Assembly (NCBI GenBank): GCA_023489025.1
Contig: JAMDCN010000146.1
Location: 1 to 30,175, forward strand
Reading direction: 5' to 3'
Length of the DNA: 30,175 nucleotides
Origin: Deltaproteobacteria bacterium
GTDB taxonomy: Bacteria; Desulfobacterota_E; Deferrimicrobia; Deferrimicrobiales; Deferrimicrobiaceae
The translations under genes and the position numbers were made by a program. Below the pieces are notes generated by a model. That model was not told where the DNA came from. It made no database searches and was given only the letters and a program-made list of their open reading frames with translations. Positions 16,723 to 24,325 of the stretch are shown one piece after another (position 1 is the first letter of the stretch; each line of letters begins with the position of its first letter).

Positions 16723-17951
16723 ATGCCGAATTCAATAAAGCCACTTATGAGAAGTCGCATTGGTTTTCTGGGCGAGCGAGCGCGTACCCGGATAAGTAGC
16801 GTGAGACCGGCTACGTGGGCGTTCCTTCTGGTCCTTCTTCTCTTGCCTCTCGGGTGTAGCACCCGAGATCCGAAGCTGGAGCAAGATCTGAAGCAAAGGC
16901 TGGTGGATTTCAGGCGTAGCGGTGAGGAAATGCTCGACTTGCGCACCGTTTGGCGGACCGGGAGCGGCTCTACGGCGAGTTGGGCGGGGGCTCCGGTGAA
17001 TCCGGAACGGCCGCCGGGACCGTGAGGAAGGTCAAGTTCCCCGGGGCGCTTCCGGCGAGGGTCGCATCGTTGCAGGACCGGCTCCGCGCCGCCCGGGAGG
17101 CCGAGTTTACCGCCCGGTTCGAGGCCCAGCGGCTTGTCATCGCCCAGAAGCAAAGCGCGCTTAAGGCCGCCGAGGCGATCCTGGCCAAGCTGGAACAGAC
17201 CCGTTCCATCGTCGGCGAGCAGGAGGGGTCGCTCAAGGCCCTCTATCAGAAAGGCTTCGGCTCCCGGATGGAGTGGCAGGAGAAGGACAAGGAGCTTCTG
17301 TCGCTTCAGCACGACGTGGAGGCGCAAAAGAAACAGGTTGCGCTGGCCCGGGACAGCCTCGCGGAGGAAGGCAAGAAACTCGCGGCGCTGGAGAGGGAAC
17401 GGGAGAAGGCGATCCTTGCCGACATCGTCGAGCGCGAGAAGGCGATCGCCTCGATCGAGGGCGAGGCGGTGAAAGCCAGGAAGCGATACGAGATGGAGCG
17501 GCTGGTCTCGCCCGTGGAAGGGACCGTCCACGGGCTTTCGATGCACACGATCGGGGGAATCGTCAGGCCGGCCCAGGACGTCGTGTCGGTCGTCCCCGAC
17601 GGGACCCCGCTGGTCGTCGAGGCGATGGTGCTCAACAAAGACATCGGGTTCGTGCGGGTCGGGCAGCCGACCGAGGTCAAGCTCGACACCTTCTCCTTCC
17701 AGAAATACGGGACGATCCGCGGACAGGTGCTCTCGATCAGTCCCGACGCGATCGAGGACGAGAAACTCGGGCCGGTCTACCGGCTGAGGCCGAGCCTGGA
17801 GAGGGCGAGCCTATTGGTCGACGGCCGGGAGGCGGCGGTCGCGCCCGGGATGGCGGCGTCGGTCGAGGTCAAGACGGGGAAGCGCCGGGTCATCGAGTTC
17901 TTCCTCTCGCCCCTTGTCAAGTACGCCCGGGAGAGCCTGACCTTGAGATAG
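16723..17951 (+). pseudogene. HlyD-family type I secretion adaptor, frameshifted and atypical at the N-terminus
   Basis: Two overlapping frames make one adaptor-like protein. The first (ATG 16723, GAGGG upstream) encodes a basic leader, a hydrophobic segment ending in a lipobox-like LPLGCS and the start of a coiled coil (LEQDLKQRLVDFRRSGEEMLDLRTV). The second carries on from about 16950 (LADRERLYGEL) through a long coiled coil. It then has the second lipoyl half (RLVSPVEGTVHGLSMHTIGGIV), a beta-barrel and the typical end GMAASVEVKTGKRRVIEFFLSPLVKY. Adding one T to the TTT at 16949-16951 would join them into 409 residues. The usual first beta-barrel strands and first lipoyl half are missing between the hydrophobic segment and the coil. 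No ABC exporter is adjacent. Family assignment is firm for the C-terminal 330 residues; function is doubtful. Confidence 0.75.
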
Positions 17952-17971
17952 GCGGCGTTCCTCCCGGAAGG

Positions 17972-18001
17972 TTGGCGTCAATTCCAAAACTCTGCTAAAT
18001 T
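17972..18001 (+). promoter_or_regulatory. Promoter of the mntA-hepT-sirtuin cassette
   Basis: TTGGCG (17972-17977) and TAAATT (17996-18001), preceded by TGC, are separated by 18 bp. The predicted start is about 18007-18010, immediately before ATG 18011. No Shine-Dalgarno is present, so the message may be leaderless. Confidence 0.5.
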
Positions 18002-18010
18002 GGTCGTGCG

Positions 18011-18307
18011 ATGCGACATCTATCCGTAAATAAGGACGAAATCGTCCGTTTTTGCCGGAAGCACCGAATCAGGCGACTGGCGTTGTTCGGCTCGGTGACA
18101 AGAAAGGACTTCGGCCCGCACAGCGACGTGGATGTCCTGGTCGAGTTCGATGCCGGTTACCCGGTCGGGCTGATCCGGATGGCCGGAATCGAGCGCGAGC
18201 TATCGGGCATCCTCGGCCGAAAAGCGGACCTCAGGACGCCTGCGGAGCTAAGTCGCTACTTCAGGGAGGACGTCATCCGAACCGCGGAAGTCCTGTATGC
18301 GGCGTGA
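18011..18307 (+). CDS. mntA: MntA-type minimal nucleotidyltransferase antitoxin
   Basis: 98-residue protein of the DNA polymerase beta-like minimal nucleotidyltransferases. The full GSx10DxD motif is present (LALFGSVTRKDFGPHSDVDVLVEF, about residues 25-48), with both metal-binding Asp and a downstream acidic residue in DLRTP. In characterised HEPN/MNT modules this protein transfers AMP to a Tyr of the HepT toxin and inactivates it. It overlaps the next gene by 11 bases. Codon use is less GC-rich than the housekeeping neighbours, consistent with an acquired module. Confidence 0.88.
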   Translation: MRHLSVNKDEIVRFCRKHRIRRLALFGSVTRKDFGPHSDVDVLVEFDAGYPVGLIRMAGIERELSGILGRKADLRTPAELSRYFREDVIRTAEVLYAA

Positions 18308-18635
18308 CGACGAGGTCCGACTGCGCCACATGCTGGATGCCGCCAGAGAGGCGATCTCTTTCACCCAGGGTCGCACTCGAAGCAATATTGAAAGCGATCG
18401 GCTGCTGGCGCTCGCCCTGACCAAGTCGATCGAAATCATCGGTGAGGCCGCGTCCAGGCTGAGCGCCGAGTGTCGAGAGGCTTATCCGCAGGTTCCGTGG
18501 GTGGATATCATCGGCATGCGGAATCGACTGATCCACGCCTACTTCGATATCGACAGCGATCGGGTCTGGGACACGGTTGCCGACGACTTGCCGCAGCTTG
18601 TCGCCTTCCTCGAAGGCATTCTGAAATCCGGGTGA
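18297..18635 (+). CDS. hepT: HepT-like HEPN-domain toxin
   Basis: 112-residue all-helical HEPN protein. The diagnostic RNxxxHxY motif is intact (GMRNRLIHAYFDID, about residues 75-88). In characterised HepT toxins the Arg and His form the RNase site and the Tyr is the residue AMPylated by MntA. The preceding PWVDIIGMR segment is also typical of the family. The partner gene lies directly upstream with an 11-base overlap, and the stop overlaps the sirtuin start (TGATG). It is a complete copy with no visible inactivating change. Confidence 0.88.
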   Translation: MRRDDEVRLRHMLDAAREAISFTQGRTRSNIESDRLLALALTKSIEIIGEAASRLSAECREAYPQVPWVDIIGMRNRLIHAYFDIDSDRVWDTVADDLPQLVAFLEGILKSG

Positions 18636-19366
18636 TGATCGATTCCCTCCGAGCCGCCAGTGACGCCGTAGCGAAGAGCATGTCGTTGTGCGTGCTGACG
18701 GGGGCCGGCGTATCGGCCGAAAGCGGGGTGCCGACCTTCCGGGGCCCCGGCGGGCTATGGAAGAACCGCGACCCGATGTCGCTCGCCACCTCCGAGGCGT
18801 TCGCGGAGGACCCGAAGGAGGTCTGGGAGTGGTACCAGTGGCGGCGAGGGCTCATCCGGGGGTGCGCGCCCAACCCGGGCCACCGCGCCATCGCGGAGGT
18901 CGAGAAGGGGAAGGACGACTTCCTCCTGGTGACCCAGAACGTCGACGGGTTGCACCGGCTGGCCGGTTCCCGGCGGATGGTCGAGTTCCACGGCGACATT
19001 TGGGTCGTCCGGTGCGTCGGGTGCGGAGAGGGGAAGGAGGTCCGGGACGATTTCCCCGAGTTGCCGCCCCGGTGCCCCGCGTGCGGCGGGCTCCTGCGGC
19101 CGGGTGTCGTCTGGTTCGGCGAGAGCATCCCGTCCCGTGCGCTCGAGGCTTCGATCGCGATGGTCGACCGGTGCGACACGCTGGTCGTTGCCGGGACGTC
19201 GTCGGTCGTGCATCCCGCTGCGTCGTTCGCCTTCGCCGCCGCCCGCCGGGGGGCGACCGTCATCGAGGTCAACCTCGATCCGACGCCGGCCACCGAGATC
19301 GCGCGCTTCTCGTTCCAAGGGAAGGCGGGGGAGATCCTGCCGCGGATCCTGGCCGCGACGCCTTGA
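18635..19366 (+). CDS. cobB: Sir2-family NAD-dependent protein deacylase (CobB-like)
   Basis: 243-residue sirtuin that removes acyl groups from lysines using NAD+. It contains the NAD-binding GAGVSAESGVPTFRG, the TQNVDGLH motif, the catalytic His in EFHGD, a zinc module with two Cys pairs (CVGC and CPAC) and the late NAD-binding strands (VVAGTSSVVHPAA; VIEVNLDPTP). Length and domain order fit bacterial CobB rather than the larger SIR2 effectors of phage-defence systems. ATG 18635 overlaps the hepT stop by one base, so it appears translationally coupled to the toxin-antitoxin pair. An alternative GTG start lies one codon upstream. The adjacent -35 of the aldolase promoter lies across its stop codon. 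Confidence 0.92.
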   Translation: MIDSLRAASDAVAKSMSLCVLTGAGVSAESGVPTFRGPGGLWKNRDPMSLATSEAFAEDPKEVWEWYQWRRGLIRGCAPNPGHRAIAEVEKGKDDFLLVTQNVDGLHRLAGSRRMVEFHGDIWVVRCVGCGEGKEVRDDFPELPPRCPACGGLLRPGVVWFGESIPSRALEASIAMVDRCDTLVVAGTSSVVHPAASFAFAAARRGATVIEVNLDPTPATEIARFSFQGKAGEILPRILAATP

Positions 19367-19391
19367 CGAAGGGGCCGGAAATCCAAATAAT
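19363..19391 (+). promoter_or_regulatory. Strong sigma70-type promoter of the aldolase gene
   Basis: TTGACG (19363-19368; 5 of 6) and AATAAT (19386-19391; 5 of 6) are separated by the optimal 17 bp. The predicted start near 19398 leaves a leader of about 24 nt containing AGGAGG at 19408-19413. Confidence 0.75.
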
Positions 19392-19421
19392 GTCATGGTT
19401 ACCCCCCAGGAGGATTCCCCG

Positions 19422-20510
19422 ATGAGCTGGTCCGGCCTGAAGAAGTTCGTGCCCCCGAATGCCGCCGCGAAGATCCCTGCGGACAACCCGGCGTGTCCGC
19501 TTTCCGGCCGCGATGTCTACCTTGCGCTCGCTCCGCACAAGGTCATCATCATGGCGTGCAACATCCGGATCCCGGCGGTCATCCCCGGGATCATGCGCGC
19601 GGCGAAGGACCTCTCCGCCGTGATCGCCTTCGAGCTCGCCAAGACCGAAGGGGCGCTCGACGGCGGATACACGGGGCAGCCGCCCGAGGTCTTCGTCTCG
19701 ACGATCCTCGACCATGCGAAGAAGGTCGGCTTCGACGTCCCGTTCGTCATCCACGGCGACCACATCACGGTGAAGAACACGACCGGGAAGGAGATCGAGG
19801 GGTCGCGGGCGCTCATCGCCGCGGAGCTTGCGGCGGGCTACACGTCGTTCGCCATCGACGCCTCCTTCAACCCGATCCCCGACAACGCCCGGATCACCGC
19901 CGAGCTGGCGAAGCCGATCCAGGAGCGGGGGCTGGGGCTCGAGGTCGAGGTGGGCGAGATCAAGTCGGCCGGAAGCGAGTCGAATCTTTCGACGGTCGAG
20001 GAGGCGGTCGGGCTGATGGAGCGGCTCTCCGCGGCCGGCGTGTCGCCGCAGCTCCTGGCCATCAACAACGGCTCGAAGCACGGCAACTACCTCGAAGGCG
20101 AGAAGATCTTCATCGACCTCGACCGCACGGGGCGGATCTACGAGGCGGTCCACGAACGGTTCGGGGTTTCGATCGCCCAGCACGGAATCACGGGAACGCC
20201 GCTCCACCTGATCGGCAAGTTCGCCGACTACGGCATCCGGAAGGGGAACGTCGGGACCCAGTGGCAGAACATCGCCCACGACGGGCTCCCGGCCGACCTG
20301 ATGCGGCGGATGCGCGAGTGGGCGAAGGCGGAAGGCAAGGACATCAAGTTCGCCACGAGGCCGTTCAAGGCCGAGATCGACGCGATCCCGGCCGAGTCCG
20401 CGGAGACGATCGAGAAGGCGGCGTACGAGGAGGCGTCGGCGCTCATCAAGGCGTTCCGGGCCGCCGGAACGGTGGATATCGTCGCCGATTACCTCGCGGC
20501 CCGCGCGTAA
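19422..20510 (+). CDS. Class II (zinc) aldolase, fructose-bisphosphate aldolase-like
   Basis: 362-residue TIM-barrel aldolase. Metal-site motifs are recognisable but divergent: VIHGDHI in place of the usual H-x-DH, EVEVGEIKSAG for the acidic loop, AINNGSKHGNY for the second metal His and QHGITGTP for the third. Class II enzymes cleave or condense ketose 1,6-bisphosphates through a zinc enolate, and fructose-bisphosphate aldolase in glycolysis/gluconeogenesis is the most likely role. Tagatose-bisphosphate or a related substrate cannot be excluded. ATG 19422 is set by the AGGAGG eight bases upstream; in-frame sequence upstream overlaps the sirtuin gene. It is expressed from its own strong promoter and followed by rsmD after 26 bp. 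Confidence 0.87.
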   Translation: MSWSGLKKFVPPNAAAKIPADNPACPLSGRDVYLALAPHKVIIMACNIRIPAVIPGIMRAAKDLSAVIAFELAKTEGALDGGYTGQPPEVFVSTILDHAKKVGFDVPFVIHGDHITVKNTTGKEIEGSRALIAAELAAGYTSFAIDASFNPIPDNARITAELAKPIQERGLGLEVEVGEIKSAGSESNLSTVEEAVGLMERLSAAGVSPQLLAINNGSKHGNYLEGEKIFIDLDRTGRIYEAVHERFGVSIAQHGITGTPLHLIGKFADYGIRKGNVGTQWQNIAHDGLPADLMRRMREWAKAEGKDIKFATRPFKAEIDAIPAESAETIEKAAYEEASALIKAFRAAGTVDIVADYLAARA

Positions 20511-20536
20511 GGGAAGGCGCTGCGCGCGGCGGAGCC

Positions 20537-21127
20537 GTGCGGATCGTCGCCGGAGAGTGGCGCGGACGAGCGCTTTTCGCGCCGCGCGGCAGCGCGGTCC
20601 GGCCCACCGCGGACCGGGTCCGCGAGGCGATCTTCGACCTCCTGGGGGATCGGGTCGTCGGTGCTGCGGTCCTGGATCTTTTTGCCGGGACCGGGGCGCT
20701 GGGGCTCGAGGCGCTCTCGCGGGGGGCGCAGGGAGCCGTCTTCGTCGAATCGGCCCCGGCGGTGTTCGCGGCGCTTAGGCGCAACATCAAGACGCTCGGG
20801 GCAAGGGGGGCCGAGACGCTCCCGATGGATTATCGCCTGGCGATCCGGCGGCTGCGTGCGGCGGGAGCGCGGTTCGGCCTGGTGTTCCTGGATCCGCCGT
20901 ACGGGAAAGGCATCGCGGTCGCCGCGGCGGCGGATGTCGCGCGCGCCGGGCTGGCCGCCCCGGGGGCGACGGTGGTCGTCGAGGACGCGGCGCGTGCAGC
21001 GGCCGGGAATTTTCCGGCCGGGTGGGCGGTCGCCTTGGAGAGGCGGTACGGAGACACAAGGGTGGTCCTGCTCGAGGTTCCGGCGGGTCCGCCGGCGGGC
21101 AAGGGTCCCGCAAAGGAGGACGGATGA
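20537..21127 (+). CDS. rsmD: 16S rRNA (guanine(966)-N2)-methyltransferase RsmD
   Basis: 196-residue SAM-dependent methyltransferase that modifies G966 of 16S rRNA during 30S assembly. It shows the family N-terminus RIVAGEWRGR, VRPTADRVREAIFDLL, the SAM-binding VLDLFAGTGALGLEALSRGA, and the catalytic NPPY-type motif in the form FLDPPYGKG. GTG 20537 gives the expected N-terminus, with GGAG close upstream at shorter than usual spacing. Its stop overlaps coaD by four bases. The rsmD-coaD pairing is common in bacteria. Confidence 0.94.
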   Translation: MRIVAGEWRGRALFAPRGSAVRPTADRVREAIFDLLGDRVVGAAVLDLFAGTGALGLEALSRGAQGAVFVESAPAVFAALRRNIKTLGARGAETLPMDYRLAIRRLRAAGARFGLVFLDPPYGKGIAVAAAADVARAGLAAPGATVVVEDAARAAAGNFPAGWAVALERRYGDTRVVLLEVPAGPPAGKGPAKEDG

Positions 21128-21615
21128 GGACGATCGCGGTCTACCCCGGCTCGTTTGATCCCCCGACGGTCGGCCACCTCGACATCATCGAACGGTCGGC
21201 CCGCGTCTTCTCGCGCGTCACCGTCGCCGTTGCGCGGAACATCCGGAAGGACGTGATGTTCACGATCGCCGAGCGGGTGGCCATGCTGAAGAAGCTCACG
21301 CGGGGCTATGCCAACGTGGAGATCGACTCGTTCCGTGGGCTGCTGGTCGAGTACGTCCGGGAGAAGGGGGCCCATGTCGTCATCCGGGGGCTGCGGGCCA
21401 TCTCCGACTTCGAGTACGAGTTCCAGATGGCGCACATGAACAGGAAGCTGGCGCCCGACGTCGACACGATCTTCATGATGACCGGCGAGCGGTACTCCTA
21501 CATCAGCTCGAACATCGTCAAGGAGATCGCGCGGTTCGGGGGGAGCATCGACCCCCTCGTCCCGCCGCTGGTCCGGGAGAAAGTCCTCCGAAAAATGAAA
21601 GGGGAGCAGCGATGA
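21124..21615 (+). CDS. coaD: Phosphopantetheine adenylyltransferase
   Basis: 163-residue nucleotidyltransferase that forms dephospho-CoA from 4'-phosphopantetheine and ATP, the penultimate step in CoA synthesis. It has the T/HxGH-class motif in YPGSFDPPTVGHLDII, the RGLRAISDFEYEFQMA substrate helix and the ISSNIVKEIA motif equivalent to ISSTxVRE. The length is standard. AAGGAGG precedes the ATG, which overlaps the rsmD stop; its own stop overlaps the aminotransferase start. coaBC, which catalyses earlier CoA steps, lies 7 kb downstream. Confidence 0.96.
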   Translation: MRTIAVYPGSFDPPTVGHLDIIERSARVFSRVTVAVARNIRKDVMFTIAERVAMLKKLTRGYANVEIDSFRGLLVEYVREKGAHVVIRGLRAISDFEYEFQMAHMNRKLAPDVDTIFMMTGERYSYISSNIVKEIARFGGSIDPLVPPLVREKVLRKMKGEQR

Positions 21616-22811
21616 TGAAGCTCGCGAAGAGGGTGGCGCAGATCAAGCCCTCCCCGACGCTCGCCATCACGGGGAAGGCCAAGGCGATGAAAGCGCAGGG
21701 GATCGACGTCGTCGGTTTCGGGGCGGGCGAGCCGGACTTCGACACCCCGGATCACATCAAGGAGGCCGCCAAGAAGGCGCTCGACGCCGGCTACACGAAG
21801 TACACGCCGGTGCCGGGGTCGCCGGAGCTCAAGGACGCGATCATCGCGAAGCTTGCGCGCGACAACGGGCTCGAATACAAGCGGGAGAACATCATCGTCT
21901 CGCTGGGCGCCAAGCACTCCATCTACAACGTCGCCCAGGCGGCCTGGGAGAAGGGGGACGAGATCGTCATCCCGGCGCCTTACTGGGTGTCGTACCCGGA
22001 CATCGCGCTCCTGGCCGGTGCGACCCCCGTCATCCTCGAGACGAAGCAGAAGAACGGCTTCAAGATGACGCCCGGCCAGCTCGACCGGGCGATCACCCCG
22101 AAGACGAAGTGCGTCGTCCTCAACAGCCCCTCCAACCCGACGGGGGCGGCCTACACGAAGGCGGAGCTGGCGGCGCTCGCCAAGGTGATCGTGAAGCGGA
22201 ACGTCACCGTCCTGTCCGACGAGATCTACGAGAAGCTCGTCTACGACGGGTTCGAGTTCGCGAGCATCGCCTCGCTCGGCGAGGAGATCGGGAAGCGGAC
22301 GATCCTCGTCAACGGCCTGTCGAAGGCGTTCTCGATGACGGGGTGGCGGATCGGTTACGTCGCGGCCGACAAGGACCTCGTCGCGGCGATGACCAACATC
22401 CAGAGCCAGAGCACGAGCAACCCCGTGTCGTTCTGCGACAAGGCGTCGGTCGAGGCGCTCAACGGGCCGCAGGACTTCATGAAGACGTGGGTGGCCGAGT
22501 TCGACAGCCGGCGCCGCTCCATCGTCGACCGCCTGAACGCGATCCCCGGCGTGTCGTGCCTGCTGCCGCAGGGAGCGTTCTACGTCTTCCCGAATTTCGC
22601 GAAGCTCTACGGGAAGAAGACCCCGTCCGGGAAGGTGATCGACGGCTCCTCGGCGCTGGCCGAGTACCTCCTGGAGGAGCACAAGGTGGCCTCGGTCCCC
22701 GGGATCGCGTTCGGCGAGGACGCCTGCCAGCGGCTCTCGTACGCGACCTCGATGGCGAACATCGTCAAGGGAATCGACCGGATCGAGGCGGCGGTCAAGG
22801 CGCTCAAATAG
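21612..22811 (+). CDS. Class I/II PLP aminotransferase, probable aspartate aminotransferase
   Basis: 399-residue fold-type I aminotransferase. The PLP lysine lies in VNGLSKAFSMTGWRIGY, the cofactor-contacting Asn/Pro motif is NSPSNPTGAAY, and the substrate-carboxylate Arg is in RLSYATSM. The N-terminal AKRVAQIKPSPTLAITGKAKAMKAQGIDV is typical of the AspC Ib subgroup common in Gram-positives, cyanobacteria and deltaproteobacteria. The likely reaction is aspartate plus 2-oxoglutarate to oxaloacetate plus glutamate; prephenate or other amino-acid substrates are possible in this subgroup. Two tandem ATGs (21612, 21615) could start translation, following GGGGAG. Confidence 0.93.
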   Translation: MMKLAKRVAQIKPSPTLAITGKAKAMKAQGIDVVGFGAGEPDFDTPDHIKEAAKKALDAGYTKYTPVPGSPELKDAIIAKLARDNGLEYKRENIIVSLGAKHSIYNVAQAAWEKGDEIVIPAPYWVSYPDIALLAGATPVILETKQKNGFKMTPGQLDRAITPKTKCVVLNSPSNPTGAAYTKAELAALAKVIVKRNVTVLSDEIYEKLVYDGFEFASIASLGEEIGKRTILVNGLSKAFSMTGWRIGYVAADKDLVAAMTNIQSQSTSNPVSFCDKASVEALNGPQDFMKTWVAEFDSRRRSIVDRLNAIPGVSCLLPQGAFYVFPNFAKLYGKKTPSGKVIDGSSALAEYLLEEHKVASVPGIAFGEDACQRLSYATSMANIVKGIDRIEAAVKALK

Positions 22812-22821
22812 CAGGCGCGGG

Positions 22822-23080
22822 ATGGCGCGGCAGGGTCCGGCCGGTATCGGCCTCCCGCGCTCGATGCATTCCACATCGCACACCCGCGAAGTATTCAGCG
22901 GTTTCGCAGAGCGAGCCGGCACCACCGTCGATGCCATGCCGGCGGTACGCGCTCGCACAGGCACGTTGCTGAAACGCTTTCCGACACTCGCCGGAGTCGC
23001 GACCTTCGCGGCCCCGGATCGCGCCGTCGCGATGACCGGCGCCATCGCCAACCTGGCTTGCGGCTCGCTCGTGGATCAAG
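22822..23080 (+). pseudogene. C-terminal remnant of a short-chain dehydrogenase/reductase
   Basis: About 80 codons in one frame resemble the end of SDR oxidoreductases. A helix (STSHTREVFSGFAERAGTT) is followed by LLKRFPTLAGVATFAAPD and by AMTGAIANLACGSLVD, the conserved SDR end where the last strand follows the TG turn. The Rossmann N-terminus with the NAD(P) motif and the catalytic Tyr-x3-Lys are absent, because the aminotransferase gene ends at 22811. The frame then runs into the antisense of tag without its own stop. I read it as a decayed gene fragment. It could in principle be part of a longer insertion. Confidence 0.6.
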
Positions 23081-23085
23081 GACGC

Positions 23086-23682
23086 CTAACGACCGGTTTC
23101 CCTCGTTCCCACCTCCCTCCAGCGGAAACAATCCACGAGGTGATCATTCACCATGCCGACCGCCTGCATGTGGGCGTAGCAGATGGTGCTGCCGACGAAG
23201 CGGAAACCGCGCCGTCTGAGGTCGCGACTCATGGCGTCCGATACCGGCGTGCTGGCTGGCACTTCCTTTATGCTTCGCCAGGCGTTCCGGATCGGCCTGC
23301 CGTCCACAAAACGCCACTGGTAGGCGTCGAAGGAGCCGAACTCCTCCTGTACCTTCAGGAAGGAGCGGGCATTGGTTATGGCCGATTCCACCTTCAGGCG
23401 GTTGCGTACGATGCCGGGGTTGGCCAGGAGTTCCGCTCCCTTCGCCCCATCGAAACCGGCCACCGCTTTGGGGTCGAAGCCGGCGAAGGCGGCGCGGTAG
23501 GCATCCCGTTTCTTCAGGATCGTGATCCAGGAGAGCCCGGCCTGGGCACCCTCCAGTATCAGGAACTCGAACAAGAGCCGGTCGTCGTGGACCGGCACCC
23601 CCCATTCCCGGTCGTGATAGGTCCGATAAAGCGGGTCGCTGCCGACCCAGCCGCAGCGGTGACGGGTTGCATTACGTTCCAT
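23086..23682 (-). CDS. tag: DNA-3-methyladenine glycosylase I
   Basis: 198-residue base-excision repair enzyme that removes 3-methyladenine from alkylated DNA. Family hallmarks are present: RCGWVGSDPLYRTYHDREWGVP with the zinc-binding Cys and His, LILEGAQAGLSWITILKKR with the recognition Glu, and FRFVGSTICYAHMQAVGMVNDHLVDCF with the second zinc His and Cys. ATG 23682 follows a near-perfect GGAGGTAAC. It lies 61 bp downstream of the NUDIX gene on the same strand and may be co-transcribed with it. Confidence 0.95.
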   Translation of the reverse strand: MERNATRHRCGWVGSDPLYRTYHDREWGVPVHDDRLLFEFLILEGAQAGLSWITILKKRDAYRAAFAGFDPKAVAGFDGAKGAELLANPGIVRNRLKVESAITNARSFLKVQEEFGSFDAYQWRFVDGRPIRNAWRSIKEVPASTPVSDAMSRDLRRRGFRFVGSTICYAHMQAVGMVNDHLVDCFRWREVGTRETGR

Positions 23683-23743
23683 TGTTACCTCCACCGGTTC
23701 AGCATGCCATCCCCTGTAACCTCGTCGCGAAGCGAGCGGTCGG

Positions 23744-24157
23744 TCAGAGCGGCCGCTTCCCCGTTTTCCTGAAGGTGAAGTAGTCCAGCAGGATCTTTCC
23801 GTGGTCGAAGGCGATCGGGGAGGGAAGATCGTCCTCCCCGAAGAGCCGCGCCTCGGAGGCGTCGTCGGCGCCCTTCGGGTCTCCCTGGGCCTTCCCCACG
23901 TAAACCGTCGAGATCGTGTGCCCCCGCGGATCGCGCGCCGGGTCGGAGTAGACTCCGAGCAGCGCCGTGAGCGTGACGTCGAGCCCCGTCTCCTCGCGCG
24001 CCTCCCGCACGGCGGCATCCTCGACCTTTTCCCCGATGTCCACGAATCCCCCGGGAATCGCCCACCCGGGTGGCGGATTTTTCCGCTGGATCAGGACGAT
24101 CCGGTCACCGACCTCGATAATGACATCCACGGTGGGCAACGGTCCCTTGCGCTCCAT
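23744..24157 (-). CDS. NUDIX hydrolase
   Basis: 137-residue NUDIX protein with a complete box, [26 protein letters not shown], matching Gx5Ex7REUxEExGU. The Glu residues of REAREE coordinate Mg2+. NUDIX enzymes hydrolyse nucleoside diphosphates linked to other moieties. The compact size, the [13 protein letters not shown] lead-in and the late [10 protein letters not shown] strand suggest an ADP-ribose pyrophosphatase-like or general housecleaning member. The actual substrate cannot be assigned. It precedes tag on the minus strand. Confidence 0.92.
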   Translation of the reverse strand: MERKGPLPTVDVIIEVGDRIVLIQRKNPPPGWAIPGGFVDIGEKVEDAAVREAREETGLDVTLTALLGVYSDPARDPRGHTISTVYVGKAQGDPKGADDASEARLFGEDDLPSPIAFDHGKILLDYFTFRKTGKRPL

Positions 24158-24268
24158 CCGACGATCCCCCGTCCGGTCATTCTCCCGATGTGCCGCCGAG
24201 CATCGATACTCTACCCTTGATGGGCGGCTGGACGTCCCGCGTGGCTTCCTCCGGGGTGCCCTCCGCGG

Positions 24269-24303
24269 TTGTCATGGTATTACTTTTTGTGGGAATATGT
24301 AAT
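24269..24303 (+). promoter_or_regulatory. Possible promoter and operator of the AbrB/PIN module
   Basis: TTGTCA (24269-24274) is a good -35, but the -10 near 24292-24298 is weak. ATTAC (24279-24283) and GTAAT (24299-24303) form an inverted repeat with a 15-bp loop overlapping this promoter. This AT-rich patch stands out and could be the antitoxin's autoregulatory site. Confidence 0.35.
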
Positions 24304-24325
24304 GAAGGAGCGACGAGGAGGCAAG

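Noticed and set aside
18635..19366. The sirtuin as a SIR2 anti-phage effector
   Set aside because: Length, zinc Cys pairs and motif order fit a CobB-type deacylase, and no Argonaute, TIR or other defence partner is adjacent.
22822..23772. A 316-codon plus-strand frame as one gene
   Set aside because: Only the first ~80 codons resemble a protein family (SDR end); the remainder is antisense to tag.
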